Shown here: positions 32,884 through 44,538 of the stretch, in pieces | How positions within the stretch are numbered: the first letter of the stretch is position 1 | Layout of the letters: every line of letters begins with the position of its first letter | NCBI GenBank assembly: GCA_963965975.1 | Contig: OZ014422.1 | Span: forward strand, 5,169,155-5,233,154 | Direction: 5' to 3' | Length of the DNA: 64,000 bases | Origin: Xestospongia bergquistia | Taxonomy: Eukaryota > Porifera > Demospongiae > Haplosclerida > Petrosiidae | The notes under the pieces: model-generated | What the model was told of the DNA's origin: nothing | The model's input: only the letters and a program-made list of their open reading frames with translations | The model's database searches: none | Position numbers and translations under genes: made by a program

Positions 32884-35800
32884 ATGGATGAACTGGAACA
32901 AGATATTGAGTTTATTAATCCTCCAACGTACGATTATAAGTGTCCAATTTGTTTTGAACTATTAAAAGATGCTTATCAAACAACTTGTTGTGGTAATCAC
33001 ATATGCTCTAATTGTACTGAACAACTGAAGTGTACTCCTAATGTCAAGTGTCCTCAATGTCGATATGAAAACTTTAAAGCAAATGAAGACAAATTTTTCT
33101 CTCGTCAGCTATTAAATTTAGAAGTACATTGTTATTACCATAAGGAGGGATGTACTTGGACAGGTGAGCTACGTGGATTAGAACAACATGTAACAACAGA
33201 TTGTAATAAAGGTGCTATAAAATGCAAGCACTGCAATTCTCAATATGCTGATGAGGCAGCAATAGAAGAGCATTTACCAATTTGTGGGGAAATCCCTATT
33301 GATTGTCCCAATAAATGTTCTAATAGCCAATATAAGCGCAAAGATATACAACATCATCTTGAGACAGAATGTCCTTTACGTGTAATTGTTCATTCCAAGG
33401 GAAGCATACCTTACGCTGCCAACAAGACAGTACAAACAGTTCGTTTATCTTTTGCAATGACAAATTACATGCATTATTTAGAGAGTAGAGATCCTTGGTT
33501 TAGTCCTCCATTATATACTCACAAACAAGGGTATAAGATTCATTTAAGGGTAGATGCTAATTTACATGAACAGGGCAATGTTTCTGTAGTTGCATTTACA
33601 ACAAAAGGTGAGTACGACCATTTGCTTCAATGGCCACTTCGTGCTGAAATAGAAGTGGGTCTCTTTAATTGGAGAGATAATATAAATAGTTACACCAAGA
33701 CACTTTACCTCTCAGGTGATTATTTCTGTAGTTATATGCCCACTGAAAAACTAGCTGAGTGGGGTAAAGGTGTCAGAAATCTTATACCCAATAATGAGCT
33801 TTTGTACAATCCTGATAAAAACATAGAATATCTACAACATAATTGTCTGAGTTTCCAAGTTAGGAGAGTTACTATTTTACCAAATATTGTACCAGATCTT
33901 CCACCATGGGCTGTAGGGAACTGCTTATGTCAATTCACAATTACTTCATTTACTCAAGTTAAACTAAGAAAAGCTTCTTTTTATGGTCCTCCATTTTATA
34001 CAAATTTAAGAGGATACAAGCTTATTGTTTCTGCTTTTACTTTCAATGGTCTTAATACAACAAAGGGTACATATATGTCCCTTCATGCCATACTTATGAA
34101 GGGAGAGTATGATGACAGATTAGTTTGGCCTTTTAATGCTGATGTTGTTGTTGAGATATTAAATTGGAGGGAAGATAAAAATCATCGAGAGTACACTCTT
34201 AGTTTCCATAAAGGACTAAAACATGCATCTATTAATAAAGTAATTAATATTGATATAGCACAATTTGGTTGTCAACAGATTGTACCATACTCTGCTCTTT
34301 CTTATAATCATTCTACGAAGACAGAATTTCTTAGAAATGATTGCATTCATATTAAAGTTAAGTCAGTAGATGTTTATTCCTCTCACAGCATTTTTGAAGT
34401 CCCTTCTTGGAGACTCCCTTCACATGATACTCAAGAGCTTTGTCATTTTGTACTAACACACTTTAATAAACACAAACAACACAAGAGTCCTTATTTCAGT
34501 GATCCTTTTATTACTTATGAAAATGGGTACAAGATGCAACTTAGAGTTGATGCTGACCATGATGGTCATGGTCATATTGGTGTGTTTGTATATCTAATGA
34601 AAGGCCCAATGGATGATTTTCTGCTGTGGCCTTTTCATGGAGATGTAGTAGTAGAGCTACTTAATTGGAGAGAAGACAATGGTCATCACAGTGGAGTGAT
34701 TGAATTGTCATCAAATGTCAGTAATAGTGCATGTAGTCGTGTAATAACTGGTGAACGAGGAAGGGAAGGCTGGGGAAAGTCACAATTTATAAAACATTTA
34801 GCTCTTGAATACAATCCATCTAAGAACGCACAATACCTTAAAGATGATTGCTTACTATTCAGAGTCAAAGAAGTCATTGTCCACTCATCTGAGTTCAGTC
34901 AGAAATCCCCTAGTTGGCAAAATCCTCAAACGGTTTCTCCTTACTTAGAGTTTACTGTTACAAATTTCTCAAAACGTAAAGATCTTGGTACTACATACAT
35001 TAGCTCTGCATTCTTAACACATTTTAGAGGTTATAAGGTGAGACTGGAAGTTGAAGCAATTAAAAACAATGACAATGATGATCATTATGTTGCATTGTAT
35101 GCTCGTACCTTAAAGGGTGATAATGATTGCAATCACATATGGCCTTTTCAAGCTGATATTGTAGTTCAACTTATTAATTGGAGACAGAATGCCAGTCATT
35201 ATAATCACACAATATCATTCAATGCACAAACTCCTGATGAATACAAAAACCGTGTTGCAACAGGAGAAAAAGCTCTAAAGGCCTGGGGCACAAATAAATT
35301 TATACTTTGTTCAAAACTCAATTACAACCATACAACTAAAACTGAGTATTTACAGAATGATTGCCTTAGATTTAAGGTCAAAGAAGTAGCTGTATACTCA
35401 ACACAACATTGCTGTAAAATTCCAATTTGGCAAAATCACAAACCTACAAAATTCTTTGAGTTCACTATAACTCAATTCTCTCATCGTATTCGACTGAAGA
35501 ATGCTTATTTTAGTCCTCCATTTTATACATCTGCATATGGTTATAAAATGTGCCTAAAAGTAAATGCTGCAGGTGATGTAGGGACACATGTAGCAGTTTA
35601 TGGATTTTTAATGAAAGGTAAATATGATGACTCCCTATTGTGGCCTTTTTGTGCTGATATTGTTATTGACATACTTAATTGGAGAGGTGATCATAGTCAT
35701 CATAGAGAAATTCTGCATTTCAATAATGACAGCTGTAATGATGTTTGTGTTAGAGTTTATTATGATGGTCTAGCTCCTAAAGGACAAGGTAATAATGAAG

Positions 35801-36132
35801 TTATACCTCTTTCTGAGTTACTCCCTAAATATCCTTCATCCACAAAATATCTTGAAGATGACTGTATGCGTATTAGAATATATGATGTTGCTGTTTATAA
35901 CACTCCTCTATTAAACAAAACTCCAAGATGGCAGACTTCAAAGAACACCTCATCATCTTGGCCTATAGAATGCACTATGACAGAGTTTCATATGCGTAAA
36001 ATGTATGACAGTGTGTACATTAGTCCTCCATTCTATACTCATAAAAATGGCTACAAAATGAGATTAGAAGTGTATCCTAATGGATATGGTGATGGTAAAG
36101 GCACTCATCTCTCTCTTTGCTCGTTTGCTTAA
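32884..36132 (+). CDS. T6: RING / zinc finger / multi-MATH protein, truncated in MATH6
   Basis: 1,082 codons from MDELEQDIEF; RING ligands complete (C20 to C59), zinc fingers intact (about 80-175), MATH1-5 intact. In MATH6 the sequence CATATCTC of the paralogues is CATCTC here (about 36104-36110), a 2-bp loss in a dinucleotide-like CATATCTCTCTC run. The frame changes after GKGTH and stops within eight codons, so about 100 residues of MATH6 are lost from the predicted product. Everything else looks functional and five MATH domains remain, so this may still encode a working protein; alternatively it is an early pseudogene or a sequencing error. The lost part continues open in another frame to 36424. 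Confidence 0.9.
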   Translation: MDELEQDIEFINPPTYDYKCPICFELLKDAYQTTCCGNHICSNCTEQLKCTPNVKCPQCRYENFKANEDKFFSRQLLNLEVHCYYHKEGCTWTGELRGLEQHVTTDCNKGAIKCKHCNSQYADEAAIEEHLPICGEIPIDCPNKCSNSQYKRKDIQHHLETECPLRVIVHSKGSIPYAANKTVQTVRLSFAMTNYMHYLESRDPWFSPPLYTHKQGYKIHLRVDANLHEQGNVSVVAFTTKGEYDHLLQWPLRAEIEVGLFNWRDNINSYTKTLYLSGDYFCSYMPTEKLAEWGKGVRNLIPNNELLYNPDKNIEYLQHNCLSFQVRRVTILPNIVPDLPPWAVGNCLCQFTITSFTQVKLRKASFYGPPFYTNLRGYKLIVSAFTFNGLNTTKGTYMSLHAILMKGEYDDRLVWPFNADVVVEILNWREDKNHREYTLSFHKGLKHASINKVINIDIAQFGCQQIVPYSALSYNHSTKTEFLRNDCIHIKVKSVDVYSSHSIFEVPSWRLPSHDTQELCHFVLTHFNKHKQHKSPYFSDPFITYENGYKMQLRVDADHDGHGHIGVFVYLMKGPMDDFLLWPFHGDVVVELLNWREDNGHHSGVIELSSNVSNSACSRVITGERGREGWGKSQFIKHLALEYNPSKNAQYLKDDCLLFRVKEVIVHSSEFSQKSPSWQNPQTVSPYLEFTVTNFSKRKDLGTTYISSAFLTHFRGYKVRLEVEAIKNNDNDDHYVALYARTLKGDNDCNHIWPFQADIVVQLINWRQNASHYNHTISFNAQTPDEYKNRVATGEKALKAWGTNKFILCSKLNYNHTTKTEYLQNDCLRFKVKEVAVYSTQHCCKIPIWQNHKPTKFFEFTITQFSHRIRLKNAYFSPPFYTSAYGYKMCLKVNAAGDVGTHVAVYGFLMKGKYDDSLLWPFCADIVIDILNWRGDHSHHREILHFNNDSCNDVCVRVYYDGLAPKGQGNNEVIPLSELLPKYPSSTKYLEDDCMRIRIYDVAVYNTPLLNKTPRWQTSKNTSSSWPIECTMTEFHMRKMYDSVYISPPFYTHKNGYKMRLEVYPNGYGDGKGTHLSLCSFA

Positions 36133-36424
36133 AGGTGAGAATGATCGTAATCTGAAATGGCCAATGAATATTAATCTAACAATACAACTTATTAATTGGC
36201 ATAAAAATAGCTCACATATTTTGTATGTGATCTGTTTTACTAAAGCAGTATCTGGTGCTTGTAATCAAGTAATGGGTACAAATAAAGAAGCTGATTTACC
36301 TTGGGGGACTCATAAATTCTGTGCTCACTCTACTTTATATGAAGCTACTCGTAGTGTTCAATACATTGAAGATGACTGTATTCGTTTGAGAGTTAAAAGT
36401 GCAATAATGCAAGAGTTTTTATAA
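36133..36424 (+). pseudogene. Out-of-frame end of T6 (rest of MATH6)
   Basis: From about 36113 the shifted frame reads ISLFARLLKGENDRNLKWPM and on to the normal family end (DDCIRLRVK) and a short MQEFL tail with TAA at 36422-36424. No further disruption in this part, consistent with a recent single event. Confidence 0.85.
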
Positions 36425-36890
36425 ACAAACCACAGAAACAATATAACAATAAATGATTTGTAGTAACTAAAAATATCACACTCTTTGTTATTATTTTATA
36501 ATTTAAAAATTATTTGAGGCTTTAAAAGTAACATTTTTTAAATTCATAAGCAATTACACAAACAGTTTTTAGTTTTTATTACAAACAAGATTACAGTTGA
36601 TCTCATATTTGTTGTGAAAATTAATGACCTCACATTGAAACACTATAATTATGATCAGATGCACCATATTTGGGGTTAATTAAATTCATTGGATGTTATA
36701 TGTGTTGGCTGTCTAAGGATGCAGTTTAATTTAATTTTCATTTTCAATTGTCACAAACAAAAATAGAATAAAATGGTTAGAGTGGACATAAATACATATA
36801 ATTATATATTATATTAGTATACGTGTGATCTAAAATAATTATAGGACTGCCTAGTATAGGTAAAATGCCAGGCAATAAAAAATCTATATA
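36425..36890. other. 3' flank of T6
   Basis: AT-rich flank homologous to that of T3 (same ATTTAAAAATTATTTGAG(G/A)CTTTAAAA landmarks). No gene seen. Confidence 0.5.
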
Positions 36891-37288
36891 CCGTAAGGGT
36901 ACAAATTTTCGAGGGTTTAAATTTTCGTGTTTTTTAAATTTTGCTTTATTATTTAAATTTCGTGGGTATTAATTTTCGTGTTTAGTGGGTGTGAAGTATT
37001 AATAGTGGGTGTGGTATCAGGCACTTGTTGTGATCACAAGCGTGATTTTCGCGAAATATGGCTACCTATTCCTATAAATCCCTGGTGAGAGGGTAAAATA
37101 TATACAAGAAAATCTGGGAGGCAGTTGACAGAGAAGTACTTCAGACAGTGTAAAAGAGAAAGAAGTGACCGACACGAATCCCTTTGCGTGATTATGCGTG
37201 GGTGGAATAAAAGTTAAATTTCGTGATAAAGCAACAACCCACGAATATAGCGAAATTAAATCCCCCACGAAAATTTATACCCTTACGG
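36891..37288. mobile_element. 398-bp TA-flanked MITE
   Basis: Terminal inverted repeats CCGTAAGGGTACAAATTTTC on the left and its near-perfect complement (one mismatch) on the right, with TA on both sides (36889-36890 and 37289-37290). The unoccupied paralogous site CTATATAGTTGTG is present at about 44760, 45628, 51866 and 19351, which proves insertion with TA duplication. The interior has repeated AATTTTCGTG words near both ends and no transposase. TA target and length suggest a Tc1/mariner-type non-autonomous element; the exact family is unknown. Confidence 0.9.
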
Positions 37289-37693
37289 TAGTTGTGTATA
37301 TAAGTTATGTATGTTCAATACTAACAGTACTTGTATCAACATATGTAGATATCACCACTAGTGGGATCATTGAACTATAAATAAATAGTAGTTAGTTTGT
37401 GGTTTAGTGGGTGGGCATAAACAATTACAAAGGTGATTATTATATTGAATCTGTAGAAATTTTGTGTCAAAAAGTGTACATTCATTGAAACTCTCTTTCT
37501 TCAACAGAGAGTTTTCTCACAGTCCTTTTAGTTTATGAATTATGACATTAAGGAAATATTATATAGACCATCACTACATAGGCAATGGTACTATGTACAT
37601 GATTATATATGCATATATTATAATTACTTGATGATCATGACTAGACTAATATAGTTATAGATTCTACTGAATACAAAGACACATTAGTTTTAC
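37289..37693. other. Spacer T6-T7 block
   Basis: Continuation of the recurrent spacer block seen at 19.3-19.75 and 44.8-45.17 kb. No gene seen. Confidence 0.4.
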
Positions 37694-37907
37694 CTGCATA
37701 GTTAAAAGTTGTATTGTAGTTTAAGGTACACCCAGTTAACTGCCAGGTTTCTCTCTTCTTCTCCACTTCCTCTTTCACATCACTTATCCTTCTAAATCAT
37801 CTATTTGCTTTATTAACTTGTTAAACTGGTTTTGCTTGTCAGTGAGATCTTGTGTTAACTGCATTTTCAGCTTCTAACTGTCCATTTATAACACACAATA
37901 TATCTAA
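37694..37907 (-). pseudogene. Coiled-coil exon copy of the antisense gene
   Basis: Acceptor (CTCAG) and donor (CAG/GTAAAA) are both kept at the positions matching 2882 and 2654, but small deletions break the frame in the middle. Expected LEAEN..., NQFNKLIKQIDDLEG fragments are readable in different frames. Confidence 0.6.
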
Positions 37908-38190
37908 CTGAGAGCAAAGAAACAATTATGTTGAAGATATACAAATAAACTCATATAAAAGCTTTACAATTTATTATTGAAATAAATGTTTTAATTTATT
38001 ACATAATTACATAATTATTGTTCAATATTACTTATCATTCAATACCACTCACAGTGAAATCACTATATAGCAAATACTGATATCCTCAGTGCCATATTAT
38101 GTACCATAGAATAATATACTAAAGTATTAGCATTATGTTAGATCAATACATAATGTGTTCTTAGTACATTAAATTTGTAAGTAAAATGAC

Positions 38191-38613
38191 CTTTTTCTCT
38201 TGTTCATGTTGAAATAAACTCATTGTTTGTTCCAGTTCTTTCATTTGATTACATTTACTATTATATAATACTTCCATTTGTTCTCTATTAAGATGACTAT
38301 ATAGATCAGGGGTTACTTCAGATGTGGTTGTTGGACTAGTTTTAGCGACTAGATTAACTGGTAGATTTGGACCAGATTCGTATTGTGATGTAATTATGAC
38401 ACCATCTGTATAAGCTTGACTTGTGCCATTCAGTGTTTATTTAAATGTGTGGGTGTGGCTTGCCCGTTGTGATACTCTCATTGATGAAGATAAGTAATTA
38501 TTTGACATTAGATGAGGTGAGATGAAGAGGGTGTAGAATAAAGTGTCATTTCCTTTTCTTCACTGTCTTTTAAGAGATCATCACATAACTCCTCTGTAAA
38601 TAGTTATTGAAGA
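38191..38613 (-). pseudogene. Exon 3/4 copy of the antisense gene
   Basis: Same exon(s) as 3154-3578. The end (SHLNREQMEVLYNSKCNQMK ... QEKK, donor GTCATTT) is well kept. Upstream the acceptor dinucleotide is AT rather than AG and a TAA follows LQ. Here the downstream frame (EELCDDLLKDSEEKE) lacks the 2-bp change of the copy near T1. Confidence 0.55.
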
Positions 38614-40244
38614 TATAAACAAATAAAACTATAATGATAAATCATATGTAATTATTATCATCAATTTTGTTTGAATTCATCTCTACAAAATACGTTGAAG
38701 CACATGTATGACTTCCATGTGACACCTTTCGTCCACCATCTTGTTGTGTATAAGAATAAATAAATCATTCGAGATATAATAATTATTACATGAATAGTCA
38801 AGTCTATAGTATATTAGTAATCAAAACAGCTGCAGTATGATGATTATTTTATTATATCTAATAATTTTGTTATGTACATGTAACTAGTATAACCATGTAT
38901 TGGTTAAACCAATTTTTACAATGATGTATTTATAGTGTCATTGGTGGCCAATCAGATTCAGTCACCTGATCTTAAGACTACAAATTGCTGTACTATAGAT
39001 ATCACAATTGGGAGTCAAATCTTAATCATCAACTACCAGCTATTATCACGTTAATTACCATTTCCAAAGAGCTCCTCTACCTCAAGTAAGTAAATTTTTA
39101 TATAACTACATGTACCTAGTTCTTATTTATAAGCTACTAGAGAGTAATCTTACTTTACTGCATAGTCTCACCCCAAGACTATTATGTCCAATCATAAAAG
39201 GTAGACTGGTGTATTTGCTTATAAAGTTAACACTTGCTTTAAATGCCACATGAGTTTAAAAAGATTTTGAATTGCCATTGGACACTACAAATATCACTGT
39301 GTATTATTTCCTGTCTCAAGAAAGTCCAGCCAATATACCAACAAATTTGAGACAACCTTTGTCTTGGGGTATGGTAGTCTGAATGATAACAAGAATACAC
39401 TGCTATCATAATCCATAATATATTAAATAGTTATGGTTCAATTCTCAATAGTATTATTACAACTTATAGATTTTCCCATAGTCATGCAATTTCACTTAAT
39501 TTACATGTAATGACTTTGGTATCAATGATCATATTAACTTTCTAATTGCATTAAAAACATTAGTGAATAGCCTAGAGACAAGATGCCACCATAACAGACA
39601 AGGCCTACCCATTAGGTGGGGTAAGTTTAACTGACCAAGCAACACCCATTACTAAGATAGCTGCTATGAGTGAAATTATGATAGCAAGATATGACAAGTG
39701 TAAACTCTCTCATATATATAACAGTGTATAAATGAATACTAGCTTTAGATATAAAGTTCAGTTTACTAATATACTGTGTGTATAAAATACATAGATCATA
39801 AACTATGAGGGAGTGTATAAACATTATGTATCATAGTATTGATTGTCATAATGTCTTAGTAGCTGTGACAAAATAGTATCATTACAGATTGCAAAATTAC
39901 ATTATTAACAGAAAAGAGTTCACTACCATGGTGATGGTAACCATGGTGAATACAGACAAAATTGACAACTAGGATAGACACATAGCTATTGGAATAGTGT
40001 GACCATTACTATTAAGACAAGAATAAGAGCTAAAACTATATAAAGTAAAATTGTATTACATTAGGGATTGAATAATGCACTATATATCACAGGAACATTG
40101 TAATTGTATACTGTTCTTTTTTATGATTAAAAATGTATTTACTATATATGACATTTGACCATATAAAACATAAAAATAGATCCTTAAGAATGATAATACT
40201 GATAACTGATATACTGATATCTATTCTATCATTACAGCTGAAAG
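38614..40244. promoter_or_regulatory. Spacer and upstream region of T7
   Basis: Holds decayed antisense copies of the VNI..KY exon (about 39110-39330) and of the signal-peptide/Cys exon (about 39480-39690). Proximal landmarks: GAGGGAGTGTATAAACATTA at about 39807, the dyad CCATGGTGATGGTAACCATG at 39926-39946, CATAAAAATAGATCCTTAAG at 40169, and CTATCATTACAG ending at 40237, seven bases before the ATG. Confidence 0.4.
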
Positions 40245-43200
40245 ATGGATAAACTGGAACAAGATATTGAGTTTATTAATCCTCCAACATACGATTATAA
40301 GTGTCCAATTTGTTTTGAACTATTAAAAGATGCTTATCAAACAACTTGTTGTGGTAATCATATATGCTCTAATTGTACTGAACGACTGAAGTGTACTCCT
40401 AATGTCAAGTGTCCTCAATGTCGACATGATAACTTTAAAACAATTAAAGATAGATTTTTCTCTCGTCAGCTGTTAAATTTACAAGTACATTGTTATTACC
40501 ATAAGGAGGGATGTACTTGGACAGGTGAGCTATGTGGATTAGAACAACATGTAACAACAGATTGTAATAAAGGTGTTATAAAATGCAAGCACTGCAATTC
40601 TCAATGTGCAGATGAGGCAGCAGTAGAAGACCATTTACCAATTTGTGGGGAAATCCCTATTGATTGTCCCAATAAATGTTCTAATAGCCAATATAAGCGC
40701 AAAGATATACAACATCATCTTGAGACAGAATGTCCTTTACGTGTAATTGTTCATTCCAAGGGAAGCATACCTTATGCTGCCAACAAGATAGTACAAACAG
40801 TTCCTTTATCTTTTACAATGACAAATTACATGCATTATTTAGAGAGTAGAGATCCTTGGTTTAGTCCTCCATTCTATACTCACAAACAAGGGTATAAGAT
40901 TCATTTAAGAGTAGATGCAAATTTGAATGAACAAGGCTATGTTTCTGTAGTTGCATTTACAACAAAAGGTGAGTATGACCATTTGCTTCAATGGCCACTT
41001 CGTGCTGGAGTGGAGGTGGGTCTCTTTAATTGGAGGGATAATACAAGTAATTACACCAAGATACTTTACCTCTCAGGCGATTATTTCTGTAGTCAGATGC
41101 CCACTGAGAAACTAGCTGAGTGGGGTAAAGGCATCAGGAATTTTATACCCAGTAATGAGCTTTGGTACAATCCTGATAAAAACACAGAATATCTACAACA
41201 CAACTGTCTCAGCTTTCAAGTTAAGAGAGTGACTATTTTACAAAATATTGTACCAGATCTTCCATCATGGGCTGTAACGAACTGCTTATGTCAATTCACA
41301 ATTACTTCATTTACTCAAATTAAAGAAAGAAATGCTTCTTTTTATGGTCCTCCATTTTACACAAATTTAAAAGGATACAAGCTTATTGTTTTTGCTTACA
41401 ATGGTTTCAATACAAGAAAGGATACAAATATGTTCCTATGTGCTAGACTCATGAAGGGAGAGTATGATGATACATTAGCTTGGCCTTTTACTGGTGATGT
41501 TGTTGTTGAGATATTAAATTGGAGGGAAGATAAAAATCATAAAGAGTACACTCTTAGTTTCCATAAAGGACTGTCAAGTACATCTATTAATAGAGTACTC
41601 AATATTGATATAGTACTGTCTGGTTGTCTACAGATTGTACCATACTCTACCCTTTTTTACAACCATTCTACGAACACAGAATTTCTTACAAGTGATTGCG
41701 TTCATATTAAAGTTAAGTCATTAGATGTTTATTCCTCTCACAACATTCCTAAAGGCCCTTCTTGGAGACACCCTTCACATGACACGAAAGAACTTCGTTA
41801 TTTTATGCTAACACACTTTAATAAACACAAACAACACAAGAGTCTTTATTTCAGTGATCCTTTTGTTACTCATGAAAATGGGTACAAGATGCAACTTAGA
41901 ATTGATGTTAACCATGATGGCTATGGTCACATTGGTGTGTATGTATATCTAATGAAAGGACCAATGGATGATATTTTGTTGTGGCCTTTTCATGGAGATG
42001 TAGTAGTAGAACTACTGAATTGGAGAGAAGACAGTGGTCATCACAGTGGAATGATTGAATTGTTAGCAAATGTCAGTAATAGCGCATGTAGTCGTGTAAC
42101 AACTGGTGAACAAGGAAGTGAGGCCTGGGGAAAGTCAAAATTTATAAAACATTCATCTCTTGAATACAATCCATCTAAGAACACACAATACCTTCAAGAT
42201 GATTGCTTACTATTTAGGGTCAAAGAAGTCATTGTTCACTCATCCGAGTTCAGTCAGAAATGCCCAAAGTGGCAAAATCCTCAAACAGTTTCTCCTTACT
42301 TAGAGTTTACTGTTACAAATTTTTCAAAACATAAAGATCTTGGTACTACACACTTAAGTTCTGCATTCTTAACGCATTCCAAAGGTTATAAGCTGCAACT
42401 AGAAGTCAAACCAAATAAAAAGAACAATGACCATTATGTTGCAGTGTATGCTCGTATCTTGAAGGGTGACAATGATGACAATCATGTGTGGCCTTTTCAA
42501 GCTGATATTCTAGTTCAACTTCTTAACTGGAGACAGAATGCAAATCACTATAATCACACAATATCTTTTAATGAACAAACTCCAGATGAATGTAAAGGGT
42601 GTGTTATAACAGGAGAAAAAGCTTTAAGTGGGTGGGGCACACATGAATTAATACTTTGCTCAAAATTTAGTTACAACAATACAATCAACACTGAGTATTT
42701 ACAGAATGATTGTCTTAGATTAAAGGTCAAAGAAGTAGTTGTATACTCAACACCTCATTGCAGTAAAATTCCAATTTGGCAAAATCACAAACCTACAAAA
42801 TTCTTTGAGTTCACTATAACTCAATTCTCTCATCGTATTCGACTGAAGAATACATATTTTAGTCCTCCATTTTATACATCTGCATATGGTTATAAAATGT
42901 GCCTACAAGTAAATGCTGCAGGTGATGTAGGGACACATGTAGCAATTTATGGATTTTTAATGAAAAGTGAATATGATGACTATCTATTATGGCCTTTTTG
43001 TGCTGATATTGTTATTGACATACTTAATTGGAGAGACAATCACAGTCATCATAGAGAGATTCTCCATTTCAATAACGATAATTGTGATGGTGTTTGCTCT
43101 AGAGTTTATGATGATGGTCTAGCCCATAGAGGACAAGGTAATAATGAAGTTATATCTCTTTCTGAGGTATTCCCTAAATATCCTAAATCCACAAAATATC

Positions 43201-43775
43201 TTGAAGATGACTGTATGCGTATTAGAATATATGATGTTGCTGTTTATAACACTCCTCTATTAAACAAAACTCCAAGATGGCAGACTTTAAGGAACACCTC
43301 ATCATCTTGGCTTATAGAAGTTACTGTAACAGAGTTTCATATGCGTAAAATGTATAACAGTGTGTACTTTAGTCCTCCATTCTATACTCATAAAAATGGC
43401 TACAAAATGAGATTAGAAGTGTATCCTAATGGATATGGTGATGGTAAAGGTACTCATATCTCCCTCTTTGCTCGTTTGCTTAAAGGTGAAAATGATTGTA
43501 ATCTGAAATGGCCAATGAATATTAATCTAACAATACAACTTATTAATTGGCATAAAGATGACTCACATTTCATGGATGTGGTCTGTTTTACTAAAGCAGT
43601 ATCTGGTGCTTGTAATCAAGTAATGGGTGCAAAGAAAAAAGCTGATTTAGGTTGGGGGAATCATAAATTCTGTGCTCACTCTATTTTATATGAAGCTACT
43701 CGTAGTGTTCAATACATTGAAGATGGCTGTATTCGTGTGAGAGTTAAAAATGCATTAATGCAAGACTTTTCATAA
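40245..43775 (+). CDS. T7: RING / TRAF zinc finger / six-MATH protein, complete
   Basis: 1,176 codons from MDKLEQDIEF, ending IRVRVKNALMQDFS. RING ligands C20, C23, C36, H39, C41, C44, C56, C59 all present; zinc fingers about 80-175 with the same Cys/His pattern as T3; six MATH domains each with the GYK..L and WPF...(N)W(R) signatures. The start follows the CATTACAG tract by seven bases and aligns with the paralogues. No frameshift or stop. MATH2 has the short FAYNG loop shared with T5; MATH5-6 resembles T1. Same inferred role as T3: TRAF-type ubiquitin ligase or adaptor in the cytoplasm, with expanded ligand-binding MATH repeats. Confidence 0.96.
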   Translation: MDKLEQDIEFINPPTYDYKCPICFELLKDAYQTTCCGNHICSNCTERLKCTPNVKCPQCRHDNFKTIKDRFFSRQLLNLQVHCYYHKEGCTWTGELCGLEQHVTTDCNKGVIKCKHCNSQCADEAAVEDHLPICGEIPIDCPNKCSNSQYKRKDIQHHLETECPLRVIVHSKGSIPYAANKIVQTVPLSFTMTNYMHYLESRDPWFSPPFYTHKQGYKIHLRVDANLNEQGYVSVVAFTTKGEYDHLLQWPLRAGVEVGLFNWRDNTSNYTKILYLSGDYFCSQMPTEKLAEWGKGIRNFIPSNELWYNPDKNTEYLQHNCLSFQVKRVTILQNIVPDLPSWAVTNCLCQFTITSFTQIKERNASFYGPPFYTNLKGYKLIVFAYNGFNTRKDTNMFLCARLMKGEYDDTLAWPFTGDVVVEILNWREDKNHKEYTLSFHKGLSSTSINRVLNIDIVLSGCLQIVPYSTLFYNHSTNTEFLTSDCVHIKVKSLDVYSSHNIPKGPSWRHPSHDTKELRYFMLTHFNKHKQHKSLYFSDPFVTHENGYKMQLRIDVNHDGYGHIGVYVYLMKGPMDDILLWPFHGDVVVELLNWREDSGHHSGMIELLANVSNSACSRVTTGEQGSEAWGKSKFIKHSSLEYNPSKNTQYLQDDCLLFRVKEVIVHSSEFSQKCPKWQNPQTVSPYLEFTVTNFSKHKDLGTTHLSSAFLTHSKGYKLQLEVKPNKKNNDHYVAVYARILKGDNDDNHVWPFQADILVQLLNWRQNANHYNHTISFNEQTPDECKGCVITGEKALSGWGTHELILCSKFSYNNTINTEYLQNDCLRLKVKEVVVYSTPHCSKIPIWQNHKPTKFFEFTITQFSHRIRLKNTYFSPPFYTSAYGYKMCLQVNAAGDVGTHVAIYGFLMKSEYDDYLLWPFCADIVIDILNWRDNHSHHREILHFNNDNCDGVCSRVYDDGLAHRGQGNNEVISLSEVFPKYPKSTKYLEDDCMRIRIYDVAVYNTPLLNKTPRWQTLRNTSSSWLIEVTVTEFHMRKMYNSVYFSPPFYTHKNGYKMRLEVYPNGYGDGKGTHISLFARLLKGENDCNLKWPMNINLTIQLINWHKDDSHFMDVVCFTKAVSGACNQVMGAKKKADLGWGNHKFCAHSILYEATRSVQYIEDGCIRVRVKNALMQDFS

Positions 43776-44538
43776 ACAAACTGCAGAGACAATGTAACAA
43801 TAATGATTTGTAGTAATTAAAAATATTACATTTGTTATTATTACTATATAATTTAAAATTCTTACTTAAGGAATTAAAAATGATATTTTGAATTCATAAC
43901 AGTAACTAATTTTTAGGTACAATAGACCCTTTAATGTAGCACTCATATTGGAATCAACAAAATTCAACGGATTAGTTTAATTTTATTTTAACTTTCAATT
44001 GTCACAGACAAAAATAGAATAAAATGGTTAGAGTGGACATATATACATATTTATATATTATATTAGTATATGTGTGGTCGAAAATGTTTATAGGACTGGC
44101 TGGCATCCATAGGGGGCATGCCAGGCAATAAACTATATTATACTAGTTAGTAAGTTGTGTGTGCTCAATATGAACAGTATTTGGATCAATATATGTAAAT
44201 ATCACCACTAGTGGGATTATTGAACTATAAAGTAGTACCTAGTTTAAGGTTTAGTGCGTGGGACATAGACACAAAAGCTAATTTATTATATTGACTTTTA
44301 ATGATCTGTAGATGTCATATATTTTGTATCAAAAAGTATAAATTCATTGAAATTGTCTTTTCCTAAGAGAAGATTTTCCATAATCCCTTTAGTTCATAAG
44401 TTAACGTTATTACATTAAGGAAGTATTATAAAGACCATCCCTACATAGGTAACAGTACTATGCACATGATTATATATGTATATATTATAATTACTTGATG
44501 ACTAGACTAATATAGTTATATCTCGTAATATTATCTCA
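43776..44538. other. 3' flank of T7
   Basis: Homologous to other 3' flanks, then the recurrent spacer block (about 44040-44520). No gene seen. Confidence 0.5.
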
